The translations under genes and the position numbers were made by a program. Below are positions 16,436 to 26,264 of a stretch of 64,000 nt of DNA, in pieces (the first letter of the stretch is position 1; every line of letters starts with the position of its first letter). Below the pieces are notes generated by a model. The model made no database searches. It saw only the letters and a list, made by a program, of their open reading frames with translations, and was not told where the DNA came from. The stretch is from Natronococcus occultus SP4 (GTDB lineage: Archaea; Halobacteriota; Halobacteria; Halobacteriales; Natrialbaceae). Location: positions 1-64,000 of the forward strand of contig NC_019976.1 of assembly GCF_000328685.1 (NCBI RefSeq), in the 5' to 3' direction.

Positions 16436-17863
16436 ATGGAAGTCTCATACTCCCGCCGTAACGTTCTCCGCAGCGGCGCGGCGGTGTCAGTGGCGTCGGT
16501 AGCCTCTCTGGCAGGGTGTATGGCCTTCGATGGGGGATCATCTATGGGGGAGGGAAATCCAGCCAATGCTGGCACAACGGATATCGACGCGGAGGTCGCG
16601 ACGGCGATTGATCCGGCAGCCTACGAGGACCGGTTCAGCAACGTGGTGGACATCACTGACGATCCGTACAACGCGGATCCGACGGGAGAGGAGCCGATCG
16701 GCGATGCGCTGTCGATGGCGTGGGAGGACGACACGTTGATCGTCTTCCCGCAGGGGCAGTACAAAATGAACCAGGGGTTCCGCCGGACGGGGTGGCGCGA
16801 TGTCGGCCTGATCGGGCAGAACGCGGTGATCCGGCACGGCGAGGTCGAAGCGATCCACGGACACACCGTCGATGAGGGGGAGTACCGTGGTGGCACGATG
16901 CTGTTTCGAGTCGGGACGTTCAACCGACCACACGAGGGAGAGTTCGTATTTGGTGGGTTTATCTTCGATTGGACCCAGGAGAACTCGGGGATGCGCGGCC
17001 TCTACGCGATTATCAACGATCGGGCTGAGATCCGGAACATCGCCTTCGCGGGGCTGCACGATCTCGGATCGCACGGGAACATGCGGATAGCAACGTCGTC
17101 ACCGGACGCGTTCGCTCGCGTGAGTTCGGTCGACATGAGTGAAGGCGGAATGCACTACGGCGACACGATCAACACGCGAGAGACGACTGATTACGCCGGC
17201 AACGTGAACGAACACGGACTGGGGCAGTCGTGGTCGACGACGGGAATCGTAGGTCACACCAACATGCAGGGGACGACGCTCTTCGAGAACTGTATCTGTG
17301 GGCCCTGGCCGGACAACGGGATGTACGTTCAGGGCGGTGGGCGGCAGATCATCCGGAACTGTATCGCGTCGAACTCCGGGACTGCCAACTTCCGGTTTAA
17401 CAGTACGGACGAGTGGGAACCGATTCCGGAGCTCGATCAGAACGAGGACGGCGAGTTGACACGGGACGGAAGGTATCCGGCGTCGACGGTCGAAAACTCG
17501 ATCGCGATCGTCGACCGGCAGCCGTCAGGTACTTACTCGAGTGGTCGGTCGATCTGGCACTACTCAGGTGAGGGTCTAATCCGCAACTGCGAAATCGTGA
17601 TCGCACACGAGGACGACGCCGGCGGGCCCGGAGGCAACTTCGCGATCGGAACACGGTCGGGGGTGACCGAGTCCACAATCGAGAACTGTCAGATCACACT
17701 TCGGGCACCGGCGGACGCGTTCTACTCGGGGACGTCAGCGCCGGTAACGCTTCGGAACGTGGATATCGTCGCTGAGGGTTGGGATGCCGGGTCATCGCCG
17801 ACGGACGTGATGGATGGCCAAACGCCGACGCTCGAGGAGGTGACGCTGAACGGTTCATCGTAA
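16436..17863 (+). CDS. Secreted right-handed beta-helix protein (pectate-lyase-like fold)
   Basis: From ATG 16436 the product is 475 residues; an upstream ATG at 16256 would add 60 residues of non-coding character. It begins with a Tat signal SRRNVLRSGAAVSVAS and a lipobox SLAGC. The body contains repeated short strands typical of right-handed beta-helices (for example LIGQNAVIRHG, TTLFENCICGPW, QIIRNCIASNSG, STIENCQITLR), a fold used by polysaccharide lyases and hydrolases. No catalytic residues could be assigned with confidence, so the substrate is unknown. It is expected to be anchored on the cell surface. Confidence 0.8.
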   Translation: MEVSYSRRNVLRSGAAVSVASVASLAGCMAFDGGSSMGEGNPANAGTTDIDAEVATAIDPAAYEDRFSNVVDITDDPYNADPTGEEPIGDALSMAWEDDTLIVFPQGQYKMNQGFRRTGWRDVGLIGQNAVIRHGEVEAIHGHTVDEGEYRGGTMLFRVGTFNRPHEGEFVFGGFIFDWTQENSGMRGLYAIINDRAEIRNIAFAGLHDLGSHGNMRIATSSPDAFARVSSVDMSEGGMHYGDTINTRETTDYAGNVNEHGLGQSWSTTGIVGHTNMQGTTLFENCICGPWPDNGMYVQGGGRQIIRNCIASNSGTANFRFNSTDEWEPIPELDQNEDGELTRDGRYPASTVENSIAIVDRQPSGTYSSGRSIWHYSGEGLIRNCEIVIAHEDDAGGPGGNFAIGTRSGVTESTIENCQITLRAPADAFYSGTSAPVTLRNVDIVAEGWDAGSSPTDVMDGQTPTLEEVTLNGSS

Positions 17864-17910
17864 CAGAAGTTGGGAGTATGGGTCCTTATATTCAGAATTC
17901 CGTGTGAAAC

Positions 17911-18080
17911 TCGCGTTACGTACAGGTGAAGCTGATACCGCTGCGGTACGGTCCAAGCGCAGCACCCGTGAGCGACCGACTGGGAGCGAGCGGCTTTTTA
18001 GCGTAGATTTTTGCAAGCGGTTCGAGCGACCGCAGTGAGCGAGGACCCGCAGCAAAAAGGTACGTACGCATCTCTACGTA
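17911..18080. repeat. Dispersed repeat family A, copy 1
   Basis: A segment with CTCGCGTTACGTACAGGTGA, then the core GGGAGCGAGCGGCTTTTTAG, GTAGATTTTTGCAAG and CAAAAAGGTACGTACGCATC. Related copies lie at 45330-45485 and 52335-52478. It has no open frame in common. It lies in the 3' flank of the beta-helix gene. Confidence 0.75.
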
Positions 18081-18230
18081 GCAGCTGTTTCCGGTAGAAA
18101 AACATCCAAAGAAAAAGCTCTCAACAGAGTCAAAAGAGCCGACAAACTTGCCTTGTGCAACGAAGAGGTCCATCATCAGGCGATATTGCACAAGACCAAG
18201 AAACAGTGATGCATCCCTTGACCCCTTCGA

Positions 18231-18796
18231 TCACCGTCGGCGGAAGTGCCCGTACACTTCGTCTGTCGTTTGTAATCTCGCGTGACGAAGACGTAGCATA
18301 ACATCCTCGAGACGTTTGTCTTCCCTCCGAATCAACCGAAAGGCGATCGAGTGCCGGAACGTATGGGGAGTGACCTCGCGCGGTTCACCCCGTCCGCCCT
18401 CTATCCGATAGGGACGAACCTCGGCGACCTCGGCTGCTTTCGTAACAACGTTTCGGACCGATCGGTCGGTCATCCGATCAGCCTGTCGCGACGGGAACAC
18501 TGTCTCGCTGTCTTTCCACACTCGGTTCCAGTAGCGACGGAGTTGTCGGCGCGTCTCGTCGGTGAGATCAAGATAGGAGGCGCCGGATTTCCTTTTTGAA
18601 CCTCGCTCGGTAGATAGAGTTCACCGGGATCGACGCCAAGATCAATATATTCCCAATCGAGCGCGACGAGCTCGCTGACGCGAAGGCCTGTATCTGCCAG
18701 AACGACGACGACTGTCTCGTTACGATCCTGAAGGTACGTCGCAAACTCCGCTGAGAGACAGGCGTCGCGAATCCGCTCGATCTGTTCGGGAACCAA
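18231..18796 (-). pseudogene. Tyrosine recombinase (XerC/D, phage integrase type), truncated and frameshifted
   Basis: Two minus-strand frames together give the catalytic domain. The first has ETVVVVLADTGLRVSELVAL (catalytic Arg), the second has VTPHTFRHSIAFRLIRRED (H-x-x-R) and ends LQTTDEVYGHF with the Tyr at the nucleophile position. The shift is near 18570. The N-terminal SAM-like domain is missing. A fragment of a different integrase lies at 36770-36915. Confidence 0.85.
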
Positions 18797-18956
18797 CTAG
18801 GTCTTTGCTTGTTTTTGAGTTTCCGAGTTTCCGGTAAACTCGGAAGCTCCCCTGAAGTTGTAGCACGGGTTTTGTATTGCGGTTATTACTTTATCCCGCA
18901 GCCTCAGAGCGGCTTCCAGTAGAACGAGTATAGGTGGAGAACGGTCAGCCCTCACA
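18797..18956. other. Short gap, nothing recognised
   Basis: About 160 bp between the broken integrase and the PIN toxin. No gene or repeat seen. Confidence 0.4.
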
Positions 18957-19406
18957 TCACGGCTCGCCAGTATCTTTAGGCACGACGGTGAAACCAAGTG
19001 TTCGAAAGTCGCCGTCAAAGGCAAAGATGCGATCGATATTTCGCTCATCAGCCAGGACACTGGTGAGGTGATCAACGAGAGAAATCTCCTGATCATCGTA
19101 TCGATCGAACTCTGTTACAGCGGCATCGAAGGCTACTCGGTCCGCGTGGATCACCGTCACGTTCGGCGAGGAGCGTATCTGCTGAAGCGCCTTCGAGGCG
19201 GCGTCGTGACTATTCCGGAGGAGGAGTGTCGCCAGCTCTCCGAGCACGTGGCTGGTCGTGTAGATCGGCCGGTACATGAGATCTCCGGCGAGGATCGCCT
19301 CGCGGACGGCTGTTGCTCGAGCGTGGCGGGCATCGTCCTCGTCGAAGATTGCGTACCACGCGCTCGTATCCACGAACACCGGTGTCGTGCCGGGATCGTC
19401 GGTCAT
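18957..19406 (-). CDS. PIN-domain ribonuclease toxin (VapC-like)
   Basis: The 149-residue protein has the PIN pattern: VFVDTSAWYAIFDEDD near the N-terminus (first Asp), HVLGELATLLL (Glu), a middle SLVDHLTSVLADE (Asp) and IFAFDGDFRTLGF at the C-terminus. These acidic residues form the metal site of PIN RNases. It overlaps the upstream wHTH gene by 4 bp (ATGA), the usual toxin-antitoxin spacing, so it is probably the toxin of that pair. Confidence 0.88.
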   Translation of the reverse strand: MTDDPGTTPVFVDTSAWYAIFDEDDARHARATAVREAILAGDLMYRPIYTTSHVLGELATLLLRNSHDAASKALQQIRSSPNVTVIHADRVAFDAAVTEFDRYDDQEISLVDHLTSVLADERNIDRIFAFDGDFRTLGFTVVPKDTGEP

Positions 19407-19789
19407 TCGTCGTCGCTCTCACCCGCGATCGCGTCGGCAAGGTATGCGTCGGTGTTCGCCGATACATCGGTTTCGCCGCTCGAGAACGTCACAGGGTCGG
19501 TGAACAATGGATCGGACGGATCAAATTCATCGACTGGCCCCTCCCGGTCAGCGTCGACGATCCACCATACAACCGCGCCGGCGCCGACCTTCCGACGAGC
19601 GACGATACCCTCGTCTTGGAGTTTGAGGAGTTTCTGCCGAGCGGCTTCAGACGTCCGCCCGAGCGCCTCGCCGACCTCTTTTGCGGTGACGATCGGATCG
19701 GGCGATCGTCGCATGACCTCGAGGACCCCCTCGGGAGTGACGGTCTCGACGTACTCCCCGCGGTCATTTCGTTTCCGGTCGGAGCTCAT
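19403..19789 (-). CDS. Winged-helix antitoxin-like regulator paired with the PIN toxin
   Basis: Starting at ATG 19789 the product is 128 residues; a longer frame reaches 19870 but its first 27 codons are less haloarchaeal in composition. A helix-turn-helix (PEGVLEVMRRSPDPIVTAKE, then GRTSEAARQKLLKL) and wing (GIVARRKVGAGAVVWWIV) are followed by an acidic tail. Similar two-gene units (wHTH first, PIN second) occur in haloarchaea. It is likely the antitoxin and autorepressor. Confidence 0.75.
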   Translation of the reverse strand: MSSDRKRNDRGEYVETVTPEGVLEVMRRSPDPIVTAKEVGEALGRTSEAARQKLLKLQDEGIVARRKVGAGAVVWWIVDADREGPVDEFDPSDPLFTDPVTFSSGETDVSANTDAYLADAIAGESDDE

Positions 19790-19945
19790 ACATCTGCATA
19801 CGAAATCCGCCAACATAAGCCTATTGCTCCGTGGCTTGTGGATCTGGCCAAGCCAATTGTTCCGTGGCAATGGGATAGGTGGATCTTGAATCGTCTGACG
19901 TACAGTAATGTTCCCGTCCTTCGAGGTGTGAGACGGCGTCTGGCG

Positions 19946-19976
19946 AACGGCGGAGTTTGTGGTGAACTCCGCCGTT
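19946..19976. terminator. Strong hairpin (12-bp arms)
   Basis: AACGGCGGAGTT and AACTCCGCCGTT flank a 7-base loop. A related half (CCCCGCCGTTCTCTATC) lies at about 31983-31999, so this may belong to a dispersed repeat and not be a simple terminator. The strand is not determined. Confidence 0.4.
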
Positions 19977-20133
19977 CTCTATCTGCCAGTCGTGGTTTTG
20001 ATGAAGCGTCTGTTACGTATAGGTGAACGATGTAACGCAGTGGTTGTAACCTACTCACCTTCTATCAGGAACTCGTGTTGAATAGTGAGGATCAGTTACT
20101 CAAAGTCAAATATTGATCGCCTTTGTGGGCGGT

Positions 20134-21003
20134 TCACGATCGAGGTGGCTCGGGTGCCGCGGTGAAAAACTGTCTGACCTCGTCAGCGACAGCCTCGGGC
20201 GTGTGGATAGGACCCGTGTGTCCGGTGCCGTCAATCTTACTCACTTGGGAGTCAGTCACGTGCTCGGCGACGTGATGGTTGCCGTCGATGAACCATGGAT
20301 CCGATTGGCCTCCCTGCAAGAGCAGGACCGGTGCTGCGATCTTCGCGAGTTCAGATGCTTCGGTCGGGCTCGTCTTCTCTTCTTTGTTGAGTTCTTCTAC
20401 CTCCTGCAAGAAGAGGTGGACGTTTGCTGCGCAACCTTCGACGAAGTCCGCTATCATCGCGTCGTCCATCTCGTCCATCTCGTCCTCAGTGGAAACCCAT
20501 TCGATGAAGGTCCGGGCTGCATCAGCCGGACGATCCTCAGCGACCAGCTCGCTCACGCGTGTAATCGTATCAGTGAATTGTGCGAACTCCTCCTCATTTA
20601 TTGCCTCTACCACAGCTGGCTCGTAAGCGGCGAGGGCGGAAACTGCGTCGGTGCGTTCCGCTGCACCGAGCGCAAGCTGGCCACCCTGAGACCATCCCAG
20701 TAATCCGACAGGTTCGCCAACGTTCTCAACGAACGCCGTCACGTCCTGTATTCGACGCTCCGTCGAGAGGTCGGCACTGTGGCCGCTCAATCCCCTGCTT
20801 CGCATGCTCATCGTATAGCAGGTAAAACGGTCGGTGAGAAACGGTAACAGCTGATCCCAGACGAATTCGCCGTCGCCCATCGCACCGTGGACAAGAACCA
20901 AAGGTGGCCCCTCTCCATGCACGCGTCCGGCTATCTCGGTGCCGTCATCTGAGACGGCTCGGTGAATTTCCTCGTCTGGATTTGATTGTGTTGGTTTATC
21001 CAT
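20134..21003 (-). CDS. Alpha/beta-fold hydrolase
   Basis: Starting at ATG 21003 the product is 289 residues (a GTG at 21015 would add four). It has the oxyanion-loop motif LVLVHGAMGD (about residues 35-44), the nucleophile elbow LGWSQGGQLAL, a late acid segment LQGGQSDPWF and the catalytic His in GTGHTGPIH. The four elements fit an esterase, lactonase or haloperoxidase-like enzyme; the substrate cannot be told. It is monocistronic and cytoplasmic (no signal). Confidence 0.88.
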   Translation of the reverse strand: MDKPTQSNPDEEIHRAVSDDGTEIAGRVHGEGPPLVLVHGAMGDGEFVWDQLLPFLTDRFTCYTMSMRSRGLSGHSADLSTERRIQDVTAFVENVGEPVGLLGWSQGGQLALGAAERTDAVSALAAYEPAVVEAINEEEFAQFTDTITRVSELVAEDRPADAARTFIEWVSTEDEMDEMDDAMIADFVEGCAANVHLFLQEVEELNKEEKTSPTEASELAKIAAPVLLLQGGQSDPWFIDGNHHVAEHVTDSQVSKIDGTGHTGPIHTPEAVADEVRQFFTAAPEPPRS

Positions 21004-21189
21004 AGGGTGATACACCCTGGTCCACTATGTTGCCAAGTGTCATAGAATCATCCCGTGACAAATTTGCATGATCTGACAGGGGCGCATCGTCTGACTCGAG
21101 ACACGACGCGTCACAGGCCAGCTCATTGGCGAACGATGTACGGCTTCTCACCTCCGAATATAAGTTGAGACTGACAGAAAGTCCAACGA

Positions 21190-21934
21190 GGCACTGTCTA
21201 GTTGAACCAGTTTGAGAAGTGAGCAGGTCATTGAGTTCGTTGGATCAAATGCTCGCAGACCTGCTCAGCGAGGGCTACGACACGGATTTAGAAGAATCTT
21301 GGGAGAATGAGCGGACGGCGACGCCCGTCAGGGCGTTCGCCGTCCGCCTCCATCAGACCGGTTGTTCTCTTCGGGAGACAACAACGATTCTCGCTGAATT
21401 AGTCGTTGAGAGCTCTCACGGAGCGGTCTGGAACTGGGTACATCGGCTGGCTGACAGCGAACGCGACCCGCCGACGGCGACGCCGTCGCGGGTCGCTGTC
21501 GACGAAACCGCTGTCAAGATCAATGGCGAGTGGTCTTGGTTGTACGCTGCAATAGACATCGATACAAAATTGATTCTCGACGTCGCGTTATTTAGTCGGC
21601 ATGGCACTGATCCGGCAGCTGCATTTCTGCATGGACTCCGTGAGAAACACGATCTCTCCGAGGCTGAGTTTCTCGTCGATCAATTTGGCTATCGGACTGC
21701 CCTTGCTCGATTAGGATTGGACGGTCGGGTGGACTATACCGACCGAAACCTCGTCGAAAAGTGGTTTTATACCTTCAAAATTCGAGTCGACCGTTTTCAT
21801 AACTCTTGGGTGGGCAGTCGGGAGAGCGCACGCGAATGGATTGAACAGTTCGTGTATTACTACAATTATTAAAGACCGCATCAATCGCTCGATGGAAAAA
21901 CGCCAGCTGAGGAGGTGCTGAACTAGACAGTGCC
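21190..21934 (+). mobile_element. IS6-family insertion sequence (ISH-type), copy 1
   Basis: A 745-bp element with 14-bp terminal inverted repeats GGCACTGTCTAGTT (21190-21203) and AACTAGACAGTGCC (21921-21934). It contains one transposase frame with a premature stop. No 8-bp target duplication is evident (flanks TCCAACGA and CTGAATGA), which suggests recombination after insertion. Copy 2 at 39435-40179 has the same length and ends. Confidence 0.93.
21249..21872 (+). pseudogene. IS6-type transposase, premature stop near C-terminus
   Basis: From ATG 21249 the frame encodes a DDE transposase with VAVDETAVKINGEWSWLYAA (first Asp), LDVALFSRHGTD, and DYTDRNLVEKWFYTFKIRVD (Glu). It stops at TAA 21870-21872 after YYYNY; reading through gives RPHQSLDGKTPAEEVLN, the normal family end. 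The stop replaces a Gln codon (CAA to TAA). About 17 C-terminal residues are lost; activity is doubtful. Confidence 0.85.
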
Positions 21935-22048
21935 CTGAATGAGACGGTGTTACTAACCCGACGTTTTACAGTTCCAGACGGATTCAGCTAGACTGCCGAC
22001 TATCGTAGCCGTGAAACTGGTATAACAGTTCGAAAGTGGTGAATCCTG

Positions 22049-22423
22049 ATGGGTAGGAACCCCATGTACCTCGCAGCAATTGCAGTTGGGATCCACGGAG
22101 TCATTCACTTCCTCGGGATCGGGGTATACTTCGAGCTAATCGAAATGGCTGACCTCCCGTACAAAACCACATTGCTCGGGGGCGCCGTTGACGTGGGAGA
22201 TGTCGGGATACGGATCTTCGCCGTCTTGACTGCCGTGGCCGGCGTTGGGTTCGTCGCTTCGGCTGTCGCACTGGTGACTGACTGGCGCTACTGGCGAGAA
22301 CTGCTGCTCGCAGTTACCGCGTTTTCACTGGTTCTCACAACGTTCGATTGGACCGTCGCCTCAGCAGGCGTTCTGGCGAACCTGGCGATTCTGGCTGGCC
22401 TTTTCGTGATGCCACGGTTGTGA
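22049..22423 (+). CDS. Small four-helix membrane protein
   Basis: The 124-residue protein has four hydrophobic segments (about residues 7-28, 54-78, 88-103 and 107-123), with GIHGVIHFLGIG in the first. It is a plausible haloarchaeal integral membrane protein of unknown function. The start follows soon after the IS element with no clear partner gene. No domain family recognised. Confidence 0.7.
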   Translation: MGRNPMYLAAIAVGIHGVIHFLGIGVYFELIEMADLPYKTTLLGGAVDVGDVGIRIFAVLTAVAGVGFVASAVALVTDWRYWRELLLAVTAFSLVLTTFDWTVASAGVLANLAILAGLFVMPRL

Positions 22424-22704
22424 AGACTCTCTGTTACGCTTCTCGCCTGAGTGTCTGTGATTCGACACGCCGTGACGAATACATTCCTGTCGTTCTCTGT
22501 CTACTAATACTGATAGACGAACAGTGAGCCACAATATCGGATATCCGAGAGAGGATCAGTTACAGGAGGAGGCCCCCGGAACTCTCGAACGAGAGCGAGC
22601 AATGCATCGATATCACGTCGGGCTCCGGATCAATAGACTTGCTGGATGAGACTATCAAACTCACCCACAAGAAGGTAAAATACGGAAGTAATCGAAAGAG
22701 GAGT

Positions 22705-25398
22705 ATGGCCATCCTCGAACGAGCTCCCGCTGTACTTTCCTTATCGGACCCGCAGGCCACGAATACTGAACTCTCCGGCGGGAAGGGAGCAAACCTCGCC
22801 AAACTCGTCTCGGCCGGGCTTCCCGTTCCGGACGGGTTCTGCGTGACGACGGCTGTCTACGAAGAACTCGCGGAAGACAAGGAGATGTCCGCGATGATCG
22901 ACGACCTCGAAGCCACGAATCCGATCGATACCGAGAGGTTGCGGGAGCGAGCGACGGAACTCCGGGATACCATTCGAGCAAAAGAACTCCCAGAGGACGT
23001 CCAGGAATCTATTGAGGTCCAGCTGGAATCTGGTGTCTCGTACGTCGCCAGGTCGAGTGCGACAGCCGAGGACCTCCCGACGGCCTCGTTCGCCGGACAA
23101 CATAGCACGGTCCTCGACGTGAACAGCCTCGCGGACGTTACGGACGCGGTTCTGGAGTGTATGGCGAGTCTGTTCACCGATCGGGCGGTATCGTACCGAG
23201 CGCGAAACGAGATCGCACACGAGGAGGTGTCGATGTGCGTAGTCGTTCAGGAGATGATTGACGCCGACGCATCCGGCGTGCTATTCACGGCCGATCCGCT
23301 CACCGGCAAGCGAACTGTCGCCTCGATTGACGCCTCGACCGGACTGGGTGAAGCGGTCGTTTCGGGAACGGTGACAGCGGAAAACGTTCGGGTAGACCGA
23401 GAATCCGGCGACATTCTCGAATACCGTGCCGGAGTCAGTGGCGACGATGGATCCGATCCGGTCGGCGCGAACGAACCGGTCATTGACATCGAGAACGGAG
23501 GCGTACCGGACGCCAAGGACGACCGAGTTCTCACCGACGAGCAGGTGACGACGCTCGTCGCCTACGGTGAGGGGATCGAACGTTCGTTCGACTCTCCACA
23601 GGATATCGAGTGGTCGATCGCCGACGGCCAGTTCTGGATGCTGCAAACGCGCCCGATAACCACGCTTTCGCCACTCCCTGAACCGCGGCCCGATGACGAC
23701 GCGCTGCACGTCTACTACAGCTGGAATCACCGGCAGGGGATGACCGAGGTGATGCCGCCGCTCGTTGTCGATTACTGGTCGCGGACGATGGACGGACTGT
23801 TCGACCGAGTCGGGTCCGATCCCGAGACTGGGTTGTCGAGTGCGACCGCGTGTGGGATGGTGTACATAGACGTTACGTCGCTCCTGCAATCAGATAGGCT
23901 TGCACCGATCCTCCTCGAAGGGCTCAACGACTTCGATAGGCAAGCAATCGCGCCCCTCGAAGCCGTTCGTGAACAGCGTGGTGACGAACTGGCCCAATCG
24001 TCCGTGCTTCGGGGCACGTCGCTAACGCAGACTGCTTCGACGATCGGGAAGTTAGCTCCCGTCGTCGGACAGACGCTCGGTTCCATCCTTCAGGGGTTGG
24101 TGAGCAGCTCGTACGAGCAGGCTCCACGCAGAGCACGCCAGTGGGCAGACGCCACAGCGGAGGAGATGATTCGGGAGATTCGGACGGGGGACTCGGAGGC
24201 AGCCCGGCTGCGGATCGCTCTCGAAAAGAACGACGAGTTCAGCTGGGAAGCCATGGAGGTGGCGTTGAAGCTGTGGAACGTCTACTTCTACAGGGCGGCC
24301 CTGCGGCGGCTCTGCCCCGACGCCGACGACGAGTTCGAGGCCCTCGAACGAGGGTTGCGTGAAAACGTCACCACTGCGATGATGATCGAATTGGGTGACG
24401 TCACTGATATCGCCCGCGACAACCCGCAAGTCGAAGGAGCGCTCAAAGAGGGCTGTAGCCTCGACGAGATACGCGAGGTAGCTGGCGGCGAAGAATTCAC
24501 TGCTGCGCTCGAGAACTTCCTCGATGCGTATGGGTTCAGGGCCCCCGCCGAAATCGAGTTCTCTCGCCCACGATATCACGAGGATCCGTCACAGCTGTTG
24601 GGCACCGTTCGGGCGAAACTCGAAACTGGCGAACCTGGAGACCACAGAACTCACGTCGAACGCCTGGAGACCGAAGCCGAGCGAGCGATCACTCGCCTCG
24701 AACGACAGGCGGGTGGAGAACGGTTCGGCTCGATTCGACGACGTCTCGTCCGTCCGTTCGCGCTGCGGTACCGGAGCTATCTCTCGATGCGGGAGGTCAC
24801 CAAGTACGCTCTCTCGCAACTGCTGGATGAAACCCGGCGACAGGTACTCGCAGCTGGTGAGAAACTGGAACGTGAAAGCCGTCTCGAAGACGTGAACGAC
24901 GTCTGGCTCTACGACTTCGACGAACTGCTGTCCGAACTCTCGAATCCCGACACGCCGATCGACATCGATATCGATGCACGGCGGGCCGAACAGTTCCACA
25001 ATCAGCAACTTCGTGCACCGCGTCTCATCACGAGTGACGGGGAGATCCCCCGAGGCGATATTGGTTCGGATGTCGATACCGACGGACTCGCAGGGATACC
25101 GACAGCCAGTGGTGTCGCAGAAGGGCAGGCTCGGGTCATCGAAGAACCGAGCGACGCCTCCCTCGAAACTGAGGAGATACTCGTCGCCCCACACACCGAC
25201 CCCGGGTGGACGCCGCTGTTTCTCAACGCAGCCGGACTGGTGACCAATAACGGCGGGAAGATGACCCACGGGTCGATCGTCGCCCGAGAGTACGGCATCC
25301 CATCGGTAGTGGTCGCTGGAGCGACGGAGCAGATAGAAACAGGACAGCGAATTCGAGTCGATGGGAACCGGGGCGTCGTCGAATTGCTCAAAGACTGA
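22705..25398 (+). CDS. PEP-synthase-like phosphotransferase with rifampicin phosphotransferase (Rph) architecture
   Basis: From ATG 22705 (preceded by AAAGAGGAG) the product is 897 residues. The N-terminal third is a PPDK/PEP-synthase ATP-grasp domain: LSGGKGANLAKLVSAGLPVP at the start, YVARSSATAEDLPTASFAGQ, GVLFTADPLTGKR and DIEWSIADGQFWMLQTRPI. A long helical middle region follows. The phosphohistidine domain is at the extreme C-terminus with NNGGKMTHGSIVAREYGIPS (catalytic His). PEP synthases have a TIM-barrel domain after the His domain, which is absent here, so the order ATP domain, middle, His domain is that of Rph enzymes. The natural substrate in an archaeon is unknown. Confidence 0.88.
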   Translation: MAILERAPAVLSLSDPQATNTELSGGKGANLAKLVSAGLPVPDGFCVTTAVYEELAEDKEMSAMIDDLEATNPIDTERLRERATELRDTIRAKELPEDVQESIEVQLESGVSYVARSSATAEDLPTASFAGQHSTVLDVNSLADVTDAVLECMASLFTDRAVSYRARNEIAHEEVSMCVVVQEMIDADASGVLFTADPLTGKRTVASIDASTGLGEAVVSGTVTAENVRVDRESGDILEYRAGVSGDDGSDPVGANEPVIDIENGGVPDAKDDRVLTDEQVTTLVAYGEGIERSFDSPQDIEWSIADGQFWMLQTRPITTLSPLPEPRPDDDALHVYYSWNHRQGMTEVMPPLVVDYWSRTMDGLFDRVGSDPETGLSSATACGMVYIDVTSLLQSDRLAPILLEGLNDFDRQAIAPLEAVREQRGDELAQSSVLRGTSLTQTASTIGKLAPVVGQTLGSILQGLVSSSYEQAPRRARQWADATAEEMIREIRTGDSEAARLRIALEKNDEFSWEAMEVALKLWNVYFYRAALRRLCPDADDEFEALERGLRENVTTAMMIELGDVTDIARDNPQVEGALKEGCSLDEIREVAGGEEFTAALENFLDAYGFRAPAEIEFSRPRYHEDPSQLLGTVRAKLETGEPGDHRTHVERLETEAERAITRLERQAGGERFGSIRRRLVRPFALRYRSYLSMREVTKYALSQLLDETRRQVLAAGEKLERESRLEDVNDVWLYDFDELLSELSNPDTPIDIDIDARRAEQFHNQQLRAPRLITSDGEIPRGDIGSDVDTDGLAGIPTASGVAEGQARVIEEPSDASLETEEILVAPHTDPGWTPLFLNAAGLVTNNGGKMTHGSIVAREYGIPSVVVAGATEQIETGQRIRVDGNRGVVELLKD

Positions 25399-25710
25399 AT
25401 GTGACCAGCGAACGCGTCTATTGGGGCTCGAACAATTATACGGTCTCACCGCATCTGTGGCGGTATACGCAGACTCTCGCTCACGTTACTGACGCTCGCA
25501 CTGACAGGGTGGATTATCGCCGGTGTTGCACACGGACGGAGTCTCCGAGCGGATAACGAAGACGAGAGATCGAGGTGGACGATGAGACGGAACCAGTGTC
25601 TACTGCTGTCGAGTATTTCGATGAACTCGTTCGTCGTGATCGGTCTGTATCGATACGTGAGGAAATTCGCGTATCAAAGGGGTTGATACTGGACGGAAAC
25701 GGCCGGGCCC

Positions 25711-26109
25711 TCACTGTTCGACTCGCAGATTGCCCTCGGTTGGTGGTTGAGAACTGGTGTGAAGATACCCACCGAGATAGCCACCAGCGGTGCTCAGTCC
25801 CACGAACCAGAGTGCGAGCATCGGCAACATGATCAGGAAGATGATCGCCAGTTCCAGACCGCCGGGAGCGCCTAGGCTGGCTGCGGGGATTCCGGCGTAC
25901 AACAGCAGTCCCAGACACATCACGAGGACGACCGGGAGGGTGGCAATCGCACCGGAGATTGCTCCGACTTTGGCTCCACGCTTGGGTAGTTCTCTCTGAA
26001 GATATCCCGCAACACCCCCACCGAGGAGTGGCGAGAATCCTGTGAACGAGAGTGCGATCGTGATGACTGCTCCAATAGCTGCATTGATCCACGTACTTCT
26101 GTTAGTCAT
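25711..26109 (-). CDS. DUF5518-like membrane protein
   Basis: Starting at ATG 26109, the 132-residue product has four hydrophobic stretches including INAAIGAVITIALSFTGFSP, GGGVAGYLQ, and GLELAIIFLIMLPMLALWFVG, with small-residue-rich turns typical of the haloarchaeal DUF5518 family (recognised from memory). Function unknown. It is divergent from the CPBP protease. The region 25399-25710 between it and the Rph-like gene holds no clear gene. Confidence 0.75.
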   Translation of the reverse strand: MTNRSTWINAAIGAVITIALSFTGFSPLLGGGVAGYLQRELPKRGAKVGAISGAIATLPVVLVMCLGLLLYAGIPAASLGAPGGLELAIIFLIMLPMLALWFVGLSTAGGYLGGYLHTSSQPPTEGNLRVEQ

Positions 26110-26264
26110 GGTGAATAGATGGGCGCACATCTGCATAGCCTTCGTGTTAGATTCTCGGAAAGCAGGAACGGACGAATTCGAAAGTGAGGGGAAGAGCCGA
26201 TCGAAACCAGGAAAACGAAAACCGATAGCTTGAGTCCCTCAACCGTGTACATTCGGGAAATATC

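Noticed and set aside
16538-17074. Minus-strand frame of 178 codons in the beta-helix gene
   Set aside because: Antisense of a GC-rich gene with strong codon bias; lacks acidic character and any motif.
22639-22704. 22-codon upstream extension of the Rph-like gene
   Set aside because: The ATG at 22705 has a ribosome-binding site just before it and the family starts there.
24589-25449. Minus-strand frame of 286 codons
   Set aside because: Antisense of the Rph-like gene, Cys/Phe-rich and without haloarchaeal composition.
25575-25832. Plus-strand frame with an acidic N-terminal half
   Set aside because: The second half is antisense to the DUF5518-like gene; the first about 50 residues could be a gene fragment, but no family or start is convincing.
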